From positions 1 to 11,189 of the forward strand of contig VGDN01000026.1 of assembly GCA_016869695.1 (NCBI GenBank): a stretch of 11,189 bases of DNA. Reading direction: 5' to 3'. Below the pieces are notes generated by a model that searched no databases, was not told the origin of the DNA, and was given only the letters and a program-made list of their open reading frames with translations. The position numbers were made by a program, and so were the translations under genes. Below, piece by piece: positions 1 to 7,450 of this stretch. The stretch comes from Alphaproteobacteria bacterium. Its GTDB lineage: Bacteria > Pseudomonadota > Alphaproteobacteria > Rickettsiales > UBA1997. Every line of letters starts with the position of its first letter. Within the stretch, counting starts at the first letter, position 1.

Positions 1-953
1 GCAATTAGCTGCGGATTTTTCGAGTTTTCTTTTGCCACCTCAAGCACCTTCTCCTTCGCAAAATTGACCAGCCAATCCGCCATCTCGCTTCCGACCTCAG
101 CTGAACTAATCTGCCTCATACCAAACAGATGCAGCGCCATATCGAGAGTGTTTTTCACAAAATTTTCTGGCTGAGTTTGACGTGAGATTGCATCCGTAAT
201 CACGCTCACAACTTCCCTATCCCGCACATGCGCAAGCAAGTCTAACACGGTTTTGCCATCGTTTCTGGCGGCGTTACAATCCGCACCAGCGAGAATTATC
301 ATCTGGATAAAACTCCTCTCAAAACCAAGTGCAATCGCATAACTCAAAGGCGCTTCACCGTAAATATTTTTGCGATTAATTTTTTCCTGCACCCGCTCTG
401 GATTTTTCAAAATTTCTCTAACCACAGCCGCAGCAACATTAACATTTCGGCCAACAATGGCTAGGTGTAACACGGTCTGTCCTTCATGCACAACAGCATC
501 AATATTTGCACCTCTTCCCAGCAAAAATTGCACCAACTCATCATCAGCAACAAAGACTGCAAGACAGAGCGGGGTATATTCACTAAAGCCTTTAAGCTCA
601 ATATTGGCACCACTTGCGATTAGCTCCCTGATTTTATCGCAATGCAGTCTGGTGTTATGTTTCTTACTGTTCTTGGCAATCTCCATACGCACTACATCAA
701 CAACATTGCGACCAACATCACTTTGAATTAAGTGATGAATTGCTTCCATTTCGGCGGCTAATTTTTGATCAAGAGAAGGTGCTGGTGTGGGAGGTAAAAG
801 AGGTGCTAGTGCGGAAGGTAAAAGAGGTGCTAGTGCGGAAGGTAAAAGAGGTGCTAGTGCGGAAGGTAAAAGAGGTAAAGCAGGTAAAACAGATTGCGTA
901 ATTGTCACCAGCCCCTTTTTACCAGTTCTGACTGGAATTCTTATGCGTAGCAT
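1..953 (-). CDS. Ankyrin-repeat protein with proline-rich N-terminal repeats (3' end outside window)
   Basis: This frame is open from ATG 953-951 to the left edge (317 codons seen) and the C-terminus is missing. An in-frame TAG at 1016-1014 limits the start, and no good Shine-Dalgarno precedes it. Residues 1-20 are basic (MLRIRIPVRTGKK). Residues 21-59 are proline/leucine/alanine-rich and contain three perfect SALAPLLP units (31-54). Ankyrin-like units follow from about residue 99: KIRELIASGANIE (107-119), TPLCLAV...VQFLLGRGANID (127-152), TVLHLAIVGRN (160-170), APLSYAIALG...IILAGADCN (201-227) and GKTVLDLLA. These show the helix-helix-loop spacing and the GA(N/D) turn. The tail seen so far, from about residue 250, is charged and helical with no recognised domain. 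Ankyrin repeats bind proteins; in intracellular bacteria such proteins are often secreted effectors, but no secretion signal is visible, so that role is only a possibility. The gene diverges from gcvPA. Confidence 0.85.
   Translation of the reverse strand, partial: MLRIRIPVRTGKKGLVTITQSVLPALPLLPSALAPLLPSALAPLLPSALAPLLPPTPAPSLDQKLAAEMEAIHHLIQSDVGRNVVDVVRMEIAKNSKKHNTRLHCDKIRELIASGANIELKGFSEYTPLCLAVFVADDELVQFLLGRGANIDAVVHEGQTVLHLAIVGRNVNVAAAVVREILKNPERVQEKINRKNIYGEAPLSYAIALGFERSFIQMIILAGADCNAARNDGKTVLDLLAHVRDREVVSVITDAISRQTQPENFVKNTLDMALHLFGMRQISSAEVGSEMADWLVNFAKEKVLEVAKENSKNPQLI
781..890 (-). repeat. In-frame 24-bp tandem repeat in the ankyrin gene
   Basis: Three perfect 24-bp units lie at 793-816, 817-840 and 841-864. 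Degenerate partial units flank them at 781-792 and 865-890. Because 24 is a multiple of three, copy-number change keeps the ankyrin frame open. Read on the minus strand each unit encodes SALAPLLP. Perfect identity between units suggests recent expansion, so copy number may vary between strains. Confidence 0.9.
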
Positions 954-955
954 TT

Positions 956-983
956 TTGACTTTTCGCTTTCGGTTCTTATGGT
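956..983 (+). promoter_or_regulatory. Candidate promoter for the gcvPA run
   Basis: TTGACT (956-961) resembles a -35 box, and TATGGT (978-983) lies 16 bp further on as a weak -10. Transcription would start near 990 and give a leader of about 35 nt before gcvPA. The -35 box overlaps the ankyrin start region on the other strand. The 71-bp gap is too short for a glycine riboswitch. This is a consensus match by eye only. Confidence 0.35.
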
Positions 984-1024
984 GCGCGCGCTTTTTTCTA
1001 CCCTTTTCTTAATCTACAACAAAC

Positions 1025-2302
1025 ATGCGTTACTTAGCTCTAACCGAAAAAGATCGTCGTGAAATGCTGGCCGAAATCGGTGTTAAATCTGTTGATCAAC
1101 TTTACGACGCCGTTCCAGCTGAACTTTTGCTCAAAAAACCAATCGCTTCCTTACCTGACCATCAAGGCGAAATCGAAGTCGAAAGCATTCTAGAATCTTT
1201 CGCCGCTAAGAATCGTGCCGCTGCCGATGGTGCATTTTTCCTTGGCGCTGGTTGCTACCGCCATCACATCCCAGCCGCTGTCGATCACATCATCCAACGT
1301 TCAGAATTTTTGACTTCCTACACCCCTTACCAACCAGAAATTTCACAAGGCACCCTCGCCACCATTTTTCAGTTCCAGAGCATCATCGCCCTCCTAACCG
1401 GCATGGAAGTGGCCAATGCTTCGATGTATGACGGAGCCACAGCCACAGCGGAAGCGTGCCTAATGGCAATGCGAATTAAATCGGGTCGTAAAAACGTCGC
1501 GATCCTTAGCGATGTACATCCTGATTATCTAGAAGTGACCAAAACTTCGCTCGATTTGCATGAAGCAAAAATCGTTACGCAGCTAGATGAGTCCTGCGCT
1601 GCTGTTGTTGTACAATATCCTAACTTCTTTGGCGAAATCGCCGACTTAAATGAGATCAGAAAGCAATGCGACGCTGCTGGCGCTCTGATGATAGTAGTTA
1701 CTAATGAAATCCTGGCACTTGGTTTACTTGCCGCTCCAAAACAAGCCGACATCTGTGTTGGCGAGGCTTCATCGCTAGGAGTTGGTCTGAATTTTGGTGG
1801 ACCGCTTCTTGGGTTCTTTGCCTGTAAAAAAGAATTTGTGCGCCAAATGCCGGGACGTATCTGCGGCGCCACAACTGACGCTGATGGCAAGCTTGGTTAC
1901 GTGTTAACGCTAAACGCCCGCGAACAACATATCCGCCGCGAAAAAGCCACTTCCAACATTTGTTCGAATCAGGGGTTGTGCGCTACCGCCTTCACCATCC
2001 ACAGCTCACTTCTCGGTGAGATTGGCTTTAAGCAGTTAGCTTTGATCAATCACAAAAAAGCCTGCGAAACCGCTGATCGTCTGACTAAAATCAAAGGCGT
2101 GAAAATCGTAAACAAAAGCTTCTTCAACGAGTTCACCATCGAGCTAACCAAAGATACGGCTGAGGTGAACAAACAACTCCTCGCCAAAAACATCATTGGC
2201 GGCTTCGCGGTTGGAAATAAAATGATCATCGCAGTTAGCGAGCTGACTAGCACGAGAGATGTTGAAGCTTTCGCGAACGAGTTAGAAAAAATCTTAAACT
2301 AA
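1025..2302 (+). CDS. gcvPA: Glycine dehydrogenase (decarboxylating) subunit 1, P-protein N-terminal half
   Basis: This is the alpha subunit of the split P-protein. With GcvPB it decarboxylates glycine with pyridoxal phosphate (PLP) and passes the aminomethyl group to the lipoyl arm of H-protein, in the cytoplasm. The 425 residues are near the usual length for this half. Family features are the N-terminus MRYLALTEKDRREML, FLGAGCYRHHIPA, YTPYQPEISQGTLATIFQFQ (from Tyr99), and the MYDGAT and NICSNQ segments. As expected, it lacks the PLP lysine, which lies in GcvPB. The start matches the family N-terminus although no Shine-Dalgarno precedes it. gcvPB starts 10 bp downstream, so the two are surely cotranscribed. 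gcvT and gcvH, often adjacent, are not in the window. Identification is firm. Confidence 0.96.
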   Translation: MRYLALTEKDRREMLAEIGVKSVDQLYDAVPAELLLKKPIASLPDHQGEIEVESILESFAAKNRAAADGAFFLGAGCYRHHIPAAVDHIIQRSEFLTSYTPYQPEISQGTLATIFQFQSIIALLTGMEVANASMYDGATATAEACLMAMRIKSGRKNVAILSDVHPDYLEVTKTSLDLHEAKIVTQLDESCAAVVVQYPNFFGEIADLNEIRKQCDAAGALMIVVTNEILALGLLAAPKQADICVGEASSLGVGLNFGGPLLGFFACKKEFVRQMPGRICGATTDADGKLGYVLTLNAREQHIRREKATSNICSNQGLCATAFTIHSSLLGEIGFKQLALINHKKACETADRLTKIKGVKIVNKSFFNEFTIELTKDTAEVNKQLLAKNIIGGFAVGNKMIIAVSELTSTRDVEAFANELEKILN

Positions 2303-2312
2303 GAAAGACAAA

Positions 2313-3794
2313 ATGACCTTCATCCCTTCAGAAGTCGGTGGACTGAATCACGAAACCGAATTGCTAATCAAGCAATCAACTCCTGGTGCTTGTGGCGTTG
2401 ACTTGCCTGCTGTCGAAAAATTTTCCCTACGCACCGGACAAGATGCGCGTAGTGAAATCGGGCTTGCGGAAGTAAATGAGCCAACGGTCATTCGTCATTT
2501 TGTGCGCTTATCGAATCAGAATTATTCGATCGACGCCGGCTTCTATCCGCTTGGCTCTTGCACGATGAAACATAATCCGCGCTTGAATGAAAAAATGGCG
2601 CGCCTTCCGGGCCTTGCCGACATTCATCCGATGCAAGATCAATCTACTGTTCAAGGTGCACTTGAATTGATGTTTAATTTGCAAAACTGGTTGGCGACTT
2701 TGACTGGTCTTGGTGCGGTTTCTTTAGCTCCAGCAGCTGGCGCGCAAGGCGAGTTCGCAGGAATTTTAGTAATCAAAAAAGCTCACGAGAAAAAAGGCGA
2801 AGCAGCAACTCGTAAAATTATTTTGATTCCAGATTCAGCACACGGCACCAATCCAGCAACGGCGGCAATGTGTGGTTTTCAGATCAAAGTAATTCCATCA
2901 AATTCTGAAGGATTAATCGATGTCGCCGCTCTAGAAAAACTTGTCGCCGAGCATGGTAAATCAATCGCTGGCACCATGATTACCAATCCCAACACCTGCG
3001 GAAAATTCGAAAAAAACATCAAGCAAATCGCCGATTTAATTCACTCCGTTGGCGGATATTTCTACTGCGACGGCGCCAACTACAACGCCATCCTTGGCAA
3101 AGTTCGCCCCGCTGACATCGGCGTCGACGTGATGCATTTTAACTTACACAAAACCTTCTCCACCCCACATGGCGGCGGTGGACCTGGTTCGGGACCAATC
3201 GCAGTGCGTGCTGAACTTGCCGAATTTTTACCAACTCCTCATGTCGAAAAAGTCGGAGACACTTACAAACTCTACGCTCCAAAAAATTCCTGTGGAAAAG
3301 TTAAAGGCTTTAACGGTCAGTTTGGCATGCATGTTCGCGCTTTGACTTACATGCTCTCGCACGGTACCGATGGTTTACAAAAAGTTGCAGAAGATGCGGT
3401 AATCTCGGCGAATTACATCCTTGCTAAACTAAAAGCTCATTACCACGTGCCGTTCACGGGCAACTGCATGCATGAATGTTTGCTCACTGATAAAATCCAA
3501 AAGGAAAAAGGTATTTCGACTTTGGACATCGCCAAAGCTCTCGTTGAATATGGCATTCATCCAATGACAACATTCTTCCCTCTCGTCGTTTCTGGCGCAA
3601 TGCTGATTGAACCAACCGAAACCGAAAGCAAAGCAACAATCGATCAGTTTATTGACACGATGATTTTCATCGCAAATGAAGTGAGCCAAGGCCGCGGTGA
3701 CAGGTTCCACAACTTCCCTCTTAATACTCCAAGAAGAAGATTGGATGATGTCAAAGCTGCAAAAAATCCGGTAACAACCTGGTCTGTTTTGTGA
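2313..3794 (+). CDS. gcvPB: Glycine dehydrogenase (decarboxylating) subunit 2, P-protein C-terminal half
   Basis: This is the PLP-binding beta subunit of glycine decarboxylase, partner of the gcvPA product just upstream. At 493 residues it is full length. Visible motifs are FYPLGSCTMKHNP (from Phe77), DSAHGTNPATAAMCG, the FYCDGANYNA stretch, and HFNLHKTFSTPHGGGGPG, whose Lys280 is the expected PLP Schiff-base lysine. The C-terminus (NTPRRRLDDVKAAKNPVTTW) is typical. The start has only a weak AAGAAAG upstream. The stop codon overlaps the GTG start of the next gene in a GTGA junction, which suggests translational coupling to an unrelated pilin-like gene. Nothing indicates loss of activity. Confidence 0.96.
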   Translation: MTFIPSEVGGLNHETELLIKQSTPGACGVDLPAVEKFSLRTGQDARSEIGLAEVNEPTVIRHFVRLSNQNYSIDAGFYPLGSCTMKHNPRLNEKMARLPGLADIHPMQDQSTVQGALELMFNLQNWLATLTGLGAVSLAPAAGAQGEFAGILVIKKAHEKKGEAATRKIILIPDSAHGTNPATAAMCGFQIKVIPSNSEGLIDVAALEKLVAEHGKSIAGTMITNPNTCGKFEKNIKQIADLIHSVGGYFYCDGANYNAILGKVRPADIGVDVMHFNLHKTFSTPHGGGGPGSGPIAVRAELAEFLPTPHVEKVGDTYKLYAPKNSCGKVKGFNGQFGMHVRALTYMLSHGTDGLQKVAEDAVISANYILAKLKAHYHVPFTGNCMHECLLTDKIQKEKGISTLDIAKALVEYGIHPMTTFFPLVVSGAMLIEPTETESKATIDQFIDTMIFIANEVSQGRGDRFHNFPLNTPRRRLDDVKAAKNPVTTWSVL

Positions 3795-4684
3795 ACAAAA
3801 AGCAGCACTTAGCTTTCACCGCCATCGAGCTCTCAATCGTCTTAGTCGTCATTGCGCTTTTGATGGCGATTGTTGGACAAGGCGTGAGGATGATCTCCTC
3901 TGGCACCATAACCAACGCTCGCTCCCTCACTGCCAGATCGTCAGTTCCAAACATCGACGGCCTTGTTGCTTGGTACGAAACAACCTCTCTTGATTCCCTA
4001 AAGCAAACTGAAGCAATCGATGGTAAGCAAATCAGCACCTGGTATGACATCAGCCCCGACTCAATTCCTGGCAAAAAAAATACACTAACCCGCACCCCAT
4101 CTAGCGCTGTCACTTACAAACTTAAAGGCATCAACAATGTCCCGAGCGTTTATTTTGATGGCAGCGGGAAGTTGGCTGTGACTGATTTTTATCAAGGAAG
4201 TTCAGCACAAAGCACCTTGTTCATTGTCTTTAATCCAACCGCCGTTCCTTCTGGTAGTGCCAATATTCTTATCGATTCCGGCCACACAGATGCTGACGGA
4301 AGTAATGTTTATGCCATCGGACTGGTCAGCTCAAGTAGGATGCAGTTTCACTTAGGAAATGGTTTAGCAGGAGCTATTCCATCAACTTCTCCAGCCTCAC
4401 TAGTAGTAGGACAGAATTATGTCCTCGCCACCAACCTTAACTCCTCTTATTCCAAGGCTTATTTGAACGACGCATCTACCGCGATAAATTCTAATGCAGC
4501 CTTCAATCCTGGATCACATCTTCTGCAAGGAATCACGGTTGGAACTGATCGCAATGGCGCCTTCACTTACAACGGCCTGGTCTCAGAGGTGATTATCTAC
4601 AACCGCATCCTCTCCAACAAAGAGCGCAGAGACGTGATGAATTACCTCTCTAAAAAATACGCAATCAAAGTCGTTGGGCTCTAA
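3791..4684 (+). CDS. Prepilin-like N-terminus fused to a LamG-like domain, paralog 1
   Basis: The start is GTG 3791, overlapping the gcvPB stop by 4 nt; this gives a short Lys-rich leader (MNKKQHLA). Residues 9-30 form a class III-type prepilin segment, A8|FTAIELSIVLVVIALLMAI, with Phe at +1 and Glu13 at +5. The residue before the predicted cut is Ala rather than the usual Gly. After a short helical stretch, about residues 55-297 look like a LamG/concanavalin A-like jelly-roll: GLVAWYE, ISTWYDIS, LPSVYFDG-type (here VPSVYFDG), and the C-terminal LVSEVIIYNRILSNKERRDVMNYLSKKYAI. There are no cysteines. A minor pilin or pseudopilin with an adhesive or carbohydrate-binding head is an inference; no pilus assembly genes lie nearby. 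The next paralog overlaps by 1 nt (TAATG). Confidence 0.8.
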   Translation: MNKKQHLAFTAIELSIVLVVIALLMAIVGQGVRMISSGTITNARSLTARSSVPNIDGLVAWYETTSLDSLKQTEAIDGKQISTWYDISPDSIPGKKNTLTRTPSSAVTYKLKGINNVPSVYFDGSGKLAVTDFYQGSSAQSTLFIVFNPTAVPSGSANILIDSGHTDADGSNVYAIGLVSSSRMQFHLGNGLAGAIPSTSPASLVVGQNYVLATNLNSSYSKAYLNDASTAINSNAAFNPGSHLLQGITVGTDRNGAFTYNGLVSEVIIYNRILSNKERRDVMNYLSKKYAIKVVGL

Positions 4685-5532
4685 TGAAAAAACATCCCGC
4701 CTTCTCAATCATTGAACTCTCCATCGTAGTCCTAGTCATCGGCATAATGATGACGATTGTGGCGCAGAGCATCAAGATGACCACCAATGCAAGATTAGTC
4801 TCTGCCCGCACCCTCACTTCCAGATCTCCAGTTCCTGATATTCCTGGATTGGTCGCCTGGTACGAAACATCAAAACTCGAATCCTTCAAACCAAGTGAAG
4901 CAGTTGATAGCAGGCAAATTAGCACTTGGTACGATGTCAGTCCGGGATCAGTTCCCAAAAAACTAAACACCCTCACCCGTACCGCATCTAGCGCCGTGAC
5001 TTACAAGTTGGATGGAATTGGCAAGCTGCCGAGTGTTTATTTTAACGGCACCAACAGAATTTCTGTGACTAGTTTTTACCAAGGAATCACTTCTCAAAAC
5101 ACCGTGATTCTCGTTGCCAGACCTTACGTCGCTTTATCTAGCACCGGCATCGTTTTTGATTCCGGCAACGTGGCTAGAGGCTGCGTACTCGCCTTCAATC
5201 CAAGCAACTATTACTTCTCGTGTATCACCGCCAACAACGTCTCCGCTACGATTAATACTTATCAGGATTACGTCGTTGCCGCTTACATCAATGGCTCTTC
5301 CTCAAAAGTTTATTCCAACGACGTCAACAATATGGCAAGCGGATCAACTGTTAACATAGGCAGCAACTCACTAGATGGTCTATCGATTGGCTCAGATCGC
5401 AGTGGTAATTACGGCCTCACTGGTCTGGTTTCTGAAATGATTATCTACAACCGCCCGCTCCAAGCCCAGGAGCGCAGAGACGTGATGAATTACCTCTCGC
5501 AGAAATATGGCATCACCGTTAGTGGTCTCTAA
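4684..5532 (+). CDS. Prepilin-like N-terminus fused to a LamG-like domain, paralog 2
   Basis: The ATG shares its A with the preceding stop (TAATG), so translation is probably coupled. The 282 residues parallel paralog 1 throughout. They comprise leader MKKHPA, predicted cut A6|F7, Glu11 at +5, and a hydrophobic helix to about residue 28. The LamG-like body carries GLVAWYE, ISTWYDVSPGS, LPSVYFNG and a near-identical end, EMIIYNRPLQAQERRDVMNYLSQKYGI. It differs in being 15 residues shorter and in having two cysteines, C167 and C180, which could pair if the protein is exported. It is clearly a tandem duplicate of paralog 1, diverged mainly in the middle of the head domain. Substrate or ligand is unknown. 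rpoH begins 2 bp after its stop. Confidence 0.8.
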   Translation: MKKHPAFSIIELSIVVLVIGIMMTIVAQSIKMTTNARLVSARTLTSRSPVPDIPGLVAWYETSKLESFKPSEAVDSRQISTWYDVSPGSVPKKLNTLTRTASSAVTYKLDGIGKLPSVYFNGTNRISVTSFYQGITSQNTVILVARPYVALSSTGIVFDSGNVARGCVLAFNPSNYYFSCITANNVSATINTYQDYVVAAYINGSSSKVYSNDVNNMASGSTVNIGSNSLDGLSIGSDRSGNYGLTGLVSEMIIYNRPLQAQERRDVMNYLSQKYGITVSGL

Positions 5533-5534
5533 AC

Positions 5535-6404
5535 ATGTCGAAAAAAAATCTCTCCAAAAGCTCTAGCTCACTTCTCCATTACATCCACGAAGTCCAAAAA
5601 TTTCCGCTACTAACCCTCGAAGAAGAAAAGCTTTACGCGACTCGCTTCGCGGAAACTGGTGACAAGGAAGCGGCGAAAATGTTGATCCAAAGCCATCTGC
5701 GTCTCGTCGTAAAAATGGCGAGCAAATATCGTCGTTACGGTTTGCCGGTCACCGATCTAATCGCCGAGGGTAATCTCGGCCTCATTCACGCCACCAAAAA
5801 ATTCGATCCTTACAAAGGCTTCCGCTTCTCAACTTACGCCATGTGGTGGATCCGCGCCTTCATTCAGGACTACATCCTGCGCTCTTGGTCTCTCGTTAAA
5901 ATCGGCACAACATCGGCACAGAAAAAACTCTTCTTCAACCTCCACAAAATCAAAAAAAAGCTCGGTGTTTATTCCGGAAACAACGCCCTTGCTCCTAGTC
6001 AAATCGAGCATGTAGCCGAAACTCTCGGCGTTTCTAAAGATGAAGTTGTGGCCATGGATTCGCGTCTCTCGCAAGGGGATTCCTCGCTCAACAGACCTTT
6101 AAATGACGAAGCGGATTCAATCGAGCTCGTTGATTTGATGATCTCAAAAGATGAATCGCAGGAAGAAATCGCGATTAAGAATCAGGAAAAATTATTGCAG
6201 GAATCGCTCTTCAAAAAAGCCTTCGAAAAACTTAATGACCGCGAAAAAGACATCCTCTTTAAACGCCAAATGACCGAAGATTCCATGACCCTCGAAGAAC
6301 TTAGCCAAATCTACAAAGTCTCGCGCGAACGCATCCGCCAAATCGAAGAGGCGGCGATTAAGAAAATTCGCAAGGAGATTGCAGAAATACTTAAGTCAAG
6401 GTGA
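5535..6404 (+). CDS. rpoH: RNA polymerase heat-shock sigma factor (sigma-32 family)
   Basis: RpoH directs RNA polymerase to heat-shock promoters. At 289 residues it has normal length and all domains. Region 1.2 is near the start (LLHYIHEVQKFPLLTLEEE). Region 2 follows (LRLVVKMASKYRRYG, DLIAEGNLGLIHATKKFDPYKGFRFSTYAMWWIRAFIQDYI). LRSWSLVKIGTTSAQKKLFFNL contains the RpoH box at Q129-H137, which separates RpoH from RpoD. Region 4 covers about 233-282, with a helix-turn-helix (MTLEELSQIYKVSRERIRQIEEAAIKKI). The last residue of the box is His137 where Arg is common. The ATG lies only 2 bp after the upstream pilin-like gene and has no Shine-Dalgarno, so it is probably read by coupling or from a promoter inside that gene. 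Autonomous heat control is not visible here. Confidence 0.95.
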   Translation: MSKKNLSKSSSSLLHYIHEVQKFPLLTLEEEKLYATRFAETGDKEAAKMLIQSHLRLVVKMASKYRRYGLPVTDLIAEGNLGLIHATKKFDPYKGFRFSTYAMWWIRAFIQDYILRSWSLVKIGTTSAQKKLFFNLHKIKKKLGVYSGNNALAPSQIEHVAETLGVSKDEVVAMDSRLSQGDSSLNRPLNDEADSIELVDLMISKDESQEEIAIKNQEKLLQESLFKKAFEKLNDREKDILFKRQMTEDSMTLEELSQIYKVSRERIRQIEEAAIKKIRKEIAEILKSR

Positions 6405-6412
6405 GTACTAAA

Positions 6413-6450
6413 CCCAAATCCGTCGTTAGAATATTTCATACGGATTTGGG
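6413..6450. terminator. Perfect inverted repeat after rpoH, possible terminator hairpin
   Basis: CCCAAATCCGT (6413-6423) is perfectly complementary to ACGGATTTGGG (6440-6450), with a 16-nt loop. It fills most of the 61-bp gap between rpoH and rfbB. A hairpin here would be a natural end for the gcvPA-rpoH transcript. No run of T follows on either strand, so it is not a standard intrinsic terminator. A protein-binding operator or an RNA-stabilising hairpin is equally possible. Confidence 0.4.
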
Positions 6451-6465
6451 CTAAATATTAAAATC

Positions 6466-7440
6466 ATGAAAACCTACCTCGTCACCGGCGCTGCCGGCTT
6501 CATCGGCTGTCACTTCGCTAAAAAAATTTCTGCACTCGGCGAGAATTTAGTCGTGCTCGATAATTTGAGTTACGCCGGAAACCTACAAAATCTTGAAGGC
6601 ATAAAGCATAAATTCATCAAGGGCGACATTCGTGATCAAATGCTCGTCATCAAGATTTTACGCGAAGAACAAATCGACTTTCTCGTTAACTTTGCTGCCG
6701 AATCTCACGTCGATAATTCCATCAAAGCACCAGAAAATTTTATCCAGACCAACATCGTCGGCACTTACAACCTCCTGACCTGCGCGCTTTCATACTGGCA
6801 AGAAAGAAAACATGATTTTCGCTTCTTGCACATCTCCACCGACGAAGTTTTTGGCTCGCTAAACAAAGCCGATCCGAAGTTTAACGAAGAAACTCCTTAC
6901 CGCCCGAACTCGCCCTACTCCGCGTCCAAAGCCGCTTCCGACCATTTAGTGCGCGCTTGGTTTGAGACTTACGGATTGCCGGTAATCACCACCAACTGCT
7001 CCAATAATTTTGGCCCAAACCAGCATCGCGAGAAGCTAATCCCCACCATCATCCGCAATGCTCTCGACGGTAAAACAATTCCAATTTACGGCGACGGACA
7101 AAATATTCGTGACTGGATTTTTGTTGGTGACCATGTCGATGGCATCTACACAGCACTGCATCGCGGACATGTTGGTGAAACTTATTGTTTTGGCGGTGAC
7201 TGCGAAAAAACTAATCTCGATCTCGCCAACGAGATTTGCACAATGCTCGATGAGCTCAAGCCCAGAGCGGATGGAAAGTCCTATCGTGAACAAATAAAAT
7301 TCGTCACTGACCGTCTCGGCCACGACAAAAGATACGCGATTAGTAATGCCAAGGTTGAACACGAACTCGGTTTCAAAATCTCCAAATTATTCACAGAAAG
7401 ACTCAGAGAGACGATTCAGTGGTTCCTGGTAAATTTTTGA
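6466..7440 (+). CDS. rfbB: dTDP-glucose 4,6-dehydratase
   Basis: RfbB is a cytoplasmic NAD-dependent extended short-chain dehydrogenase/reductase. It converts dTDP-glucose to dTDP-4-keto-6-deoxyglucose, the precursor of dTDP-rhamnose and other deoxysugars for surface polysaccharide. The nucleotide-binding motif is TGAAGFIG (7-14). ISTDEVFG supplies Thr125, Asp126 and Glu127, and YSASK gives Tyr151 and Lys155 of the YxxxK pair. NCSNNFGPNQHREKLIPT and the later KFVTDRLGHDKRYAI are typical of RfbB rather than other sugar epimerases. It has 324 residues, slightly short for the family, with the usual C-terminal end (ETIQWFLVNF). rfbA, rfbC and rfbD are not in the window. No clear Shine-Dalgarno. 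mrcA starts 10 bp downstream. Confidence 0.92.
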   Translation: MKTYLVTGAAGFIGCHFAKKISALGENLVVLDNLSYAGNLQNLEGIKHKFIKGDIRDQMLVIKILREEQIDFLVNFAAESHVDNSIKAPENFIQTNIVGTYNLLTCALSYWQERKHDFRFLHISTDEVFGSLNKADPKFNEETPYRPNSPYSASKAASDHLVRAWFETYGLPVITTNCSNNFGPNQHREKLIPTIIRNALDGKTIPIYGDGQNIRDWIFVGDHVDGIYTALHRGHVGETYCFGGDCEKTNLDLANEICTMLDELKPRADGKSYREQIKFVTDRLGHDKRYAISNAKVEHELGFKISKLFTERLRETIQWFLVNF

Positions 7441-7450
7441 TTCTCCCTAA

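Noticed and set aside
370..726. Plus-strand frame of 118 codons
   Set aside because: It is antisense to clear ankyrin repeats and has no recognisable motif.
785..873. Short direct repeats as a CRISPR array
   Set aside because: The units are directly contiguous without spacers and sit in frame inside a coding region.
787..1062. Plus-strand frame with collagen-like GKRGASAE repeats
   Set aside because: It is the antisense reading of the 24-bp repeats in the ankyrin gene, and its end overlaps gcvPA in another frame. The minus-strand frame is much longer and has domain content.
3751..4976. Two similar minus-strand frames (3751-4113 and 4665-4976) sharing a SYQVLICL-like stretch
   Set aside because: The resemblance only mirrors the paralogy of the two plus-strand prepilin/LamG genes; a third weaker mirror occurs opposite paralog 3 (10625-10855).
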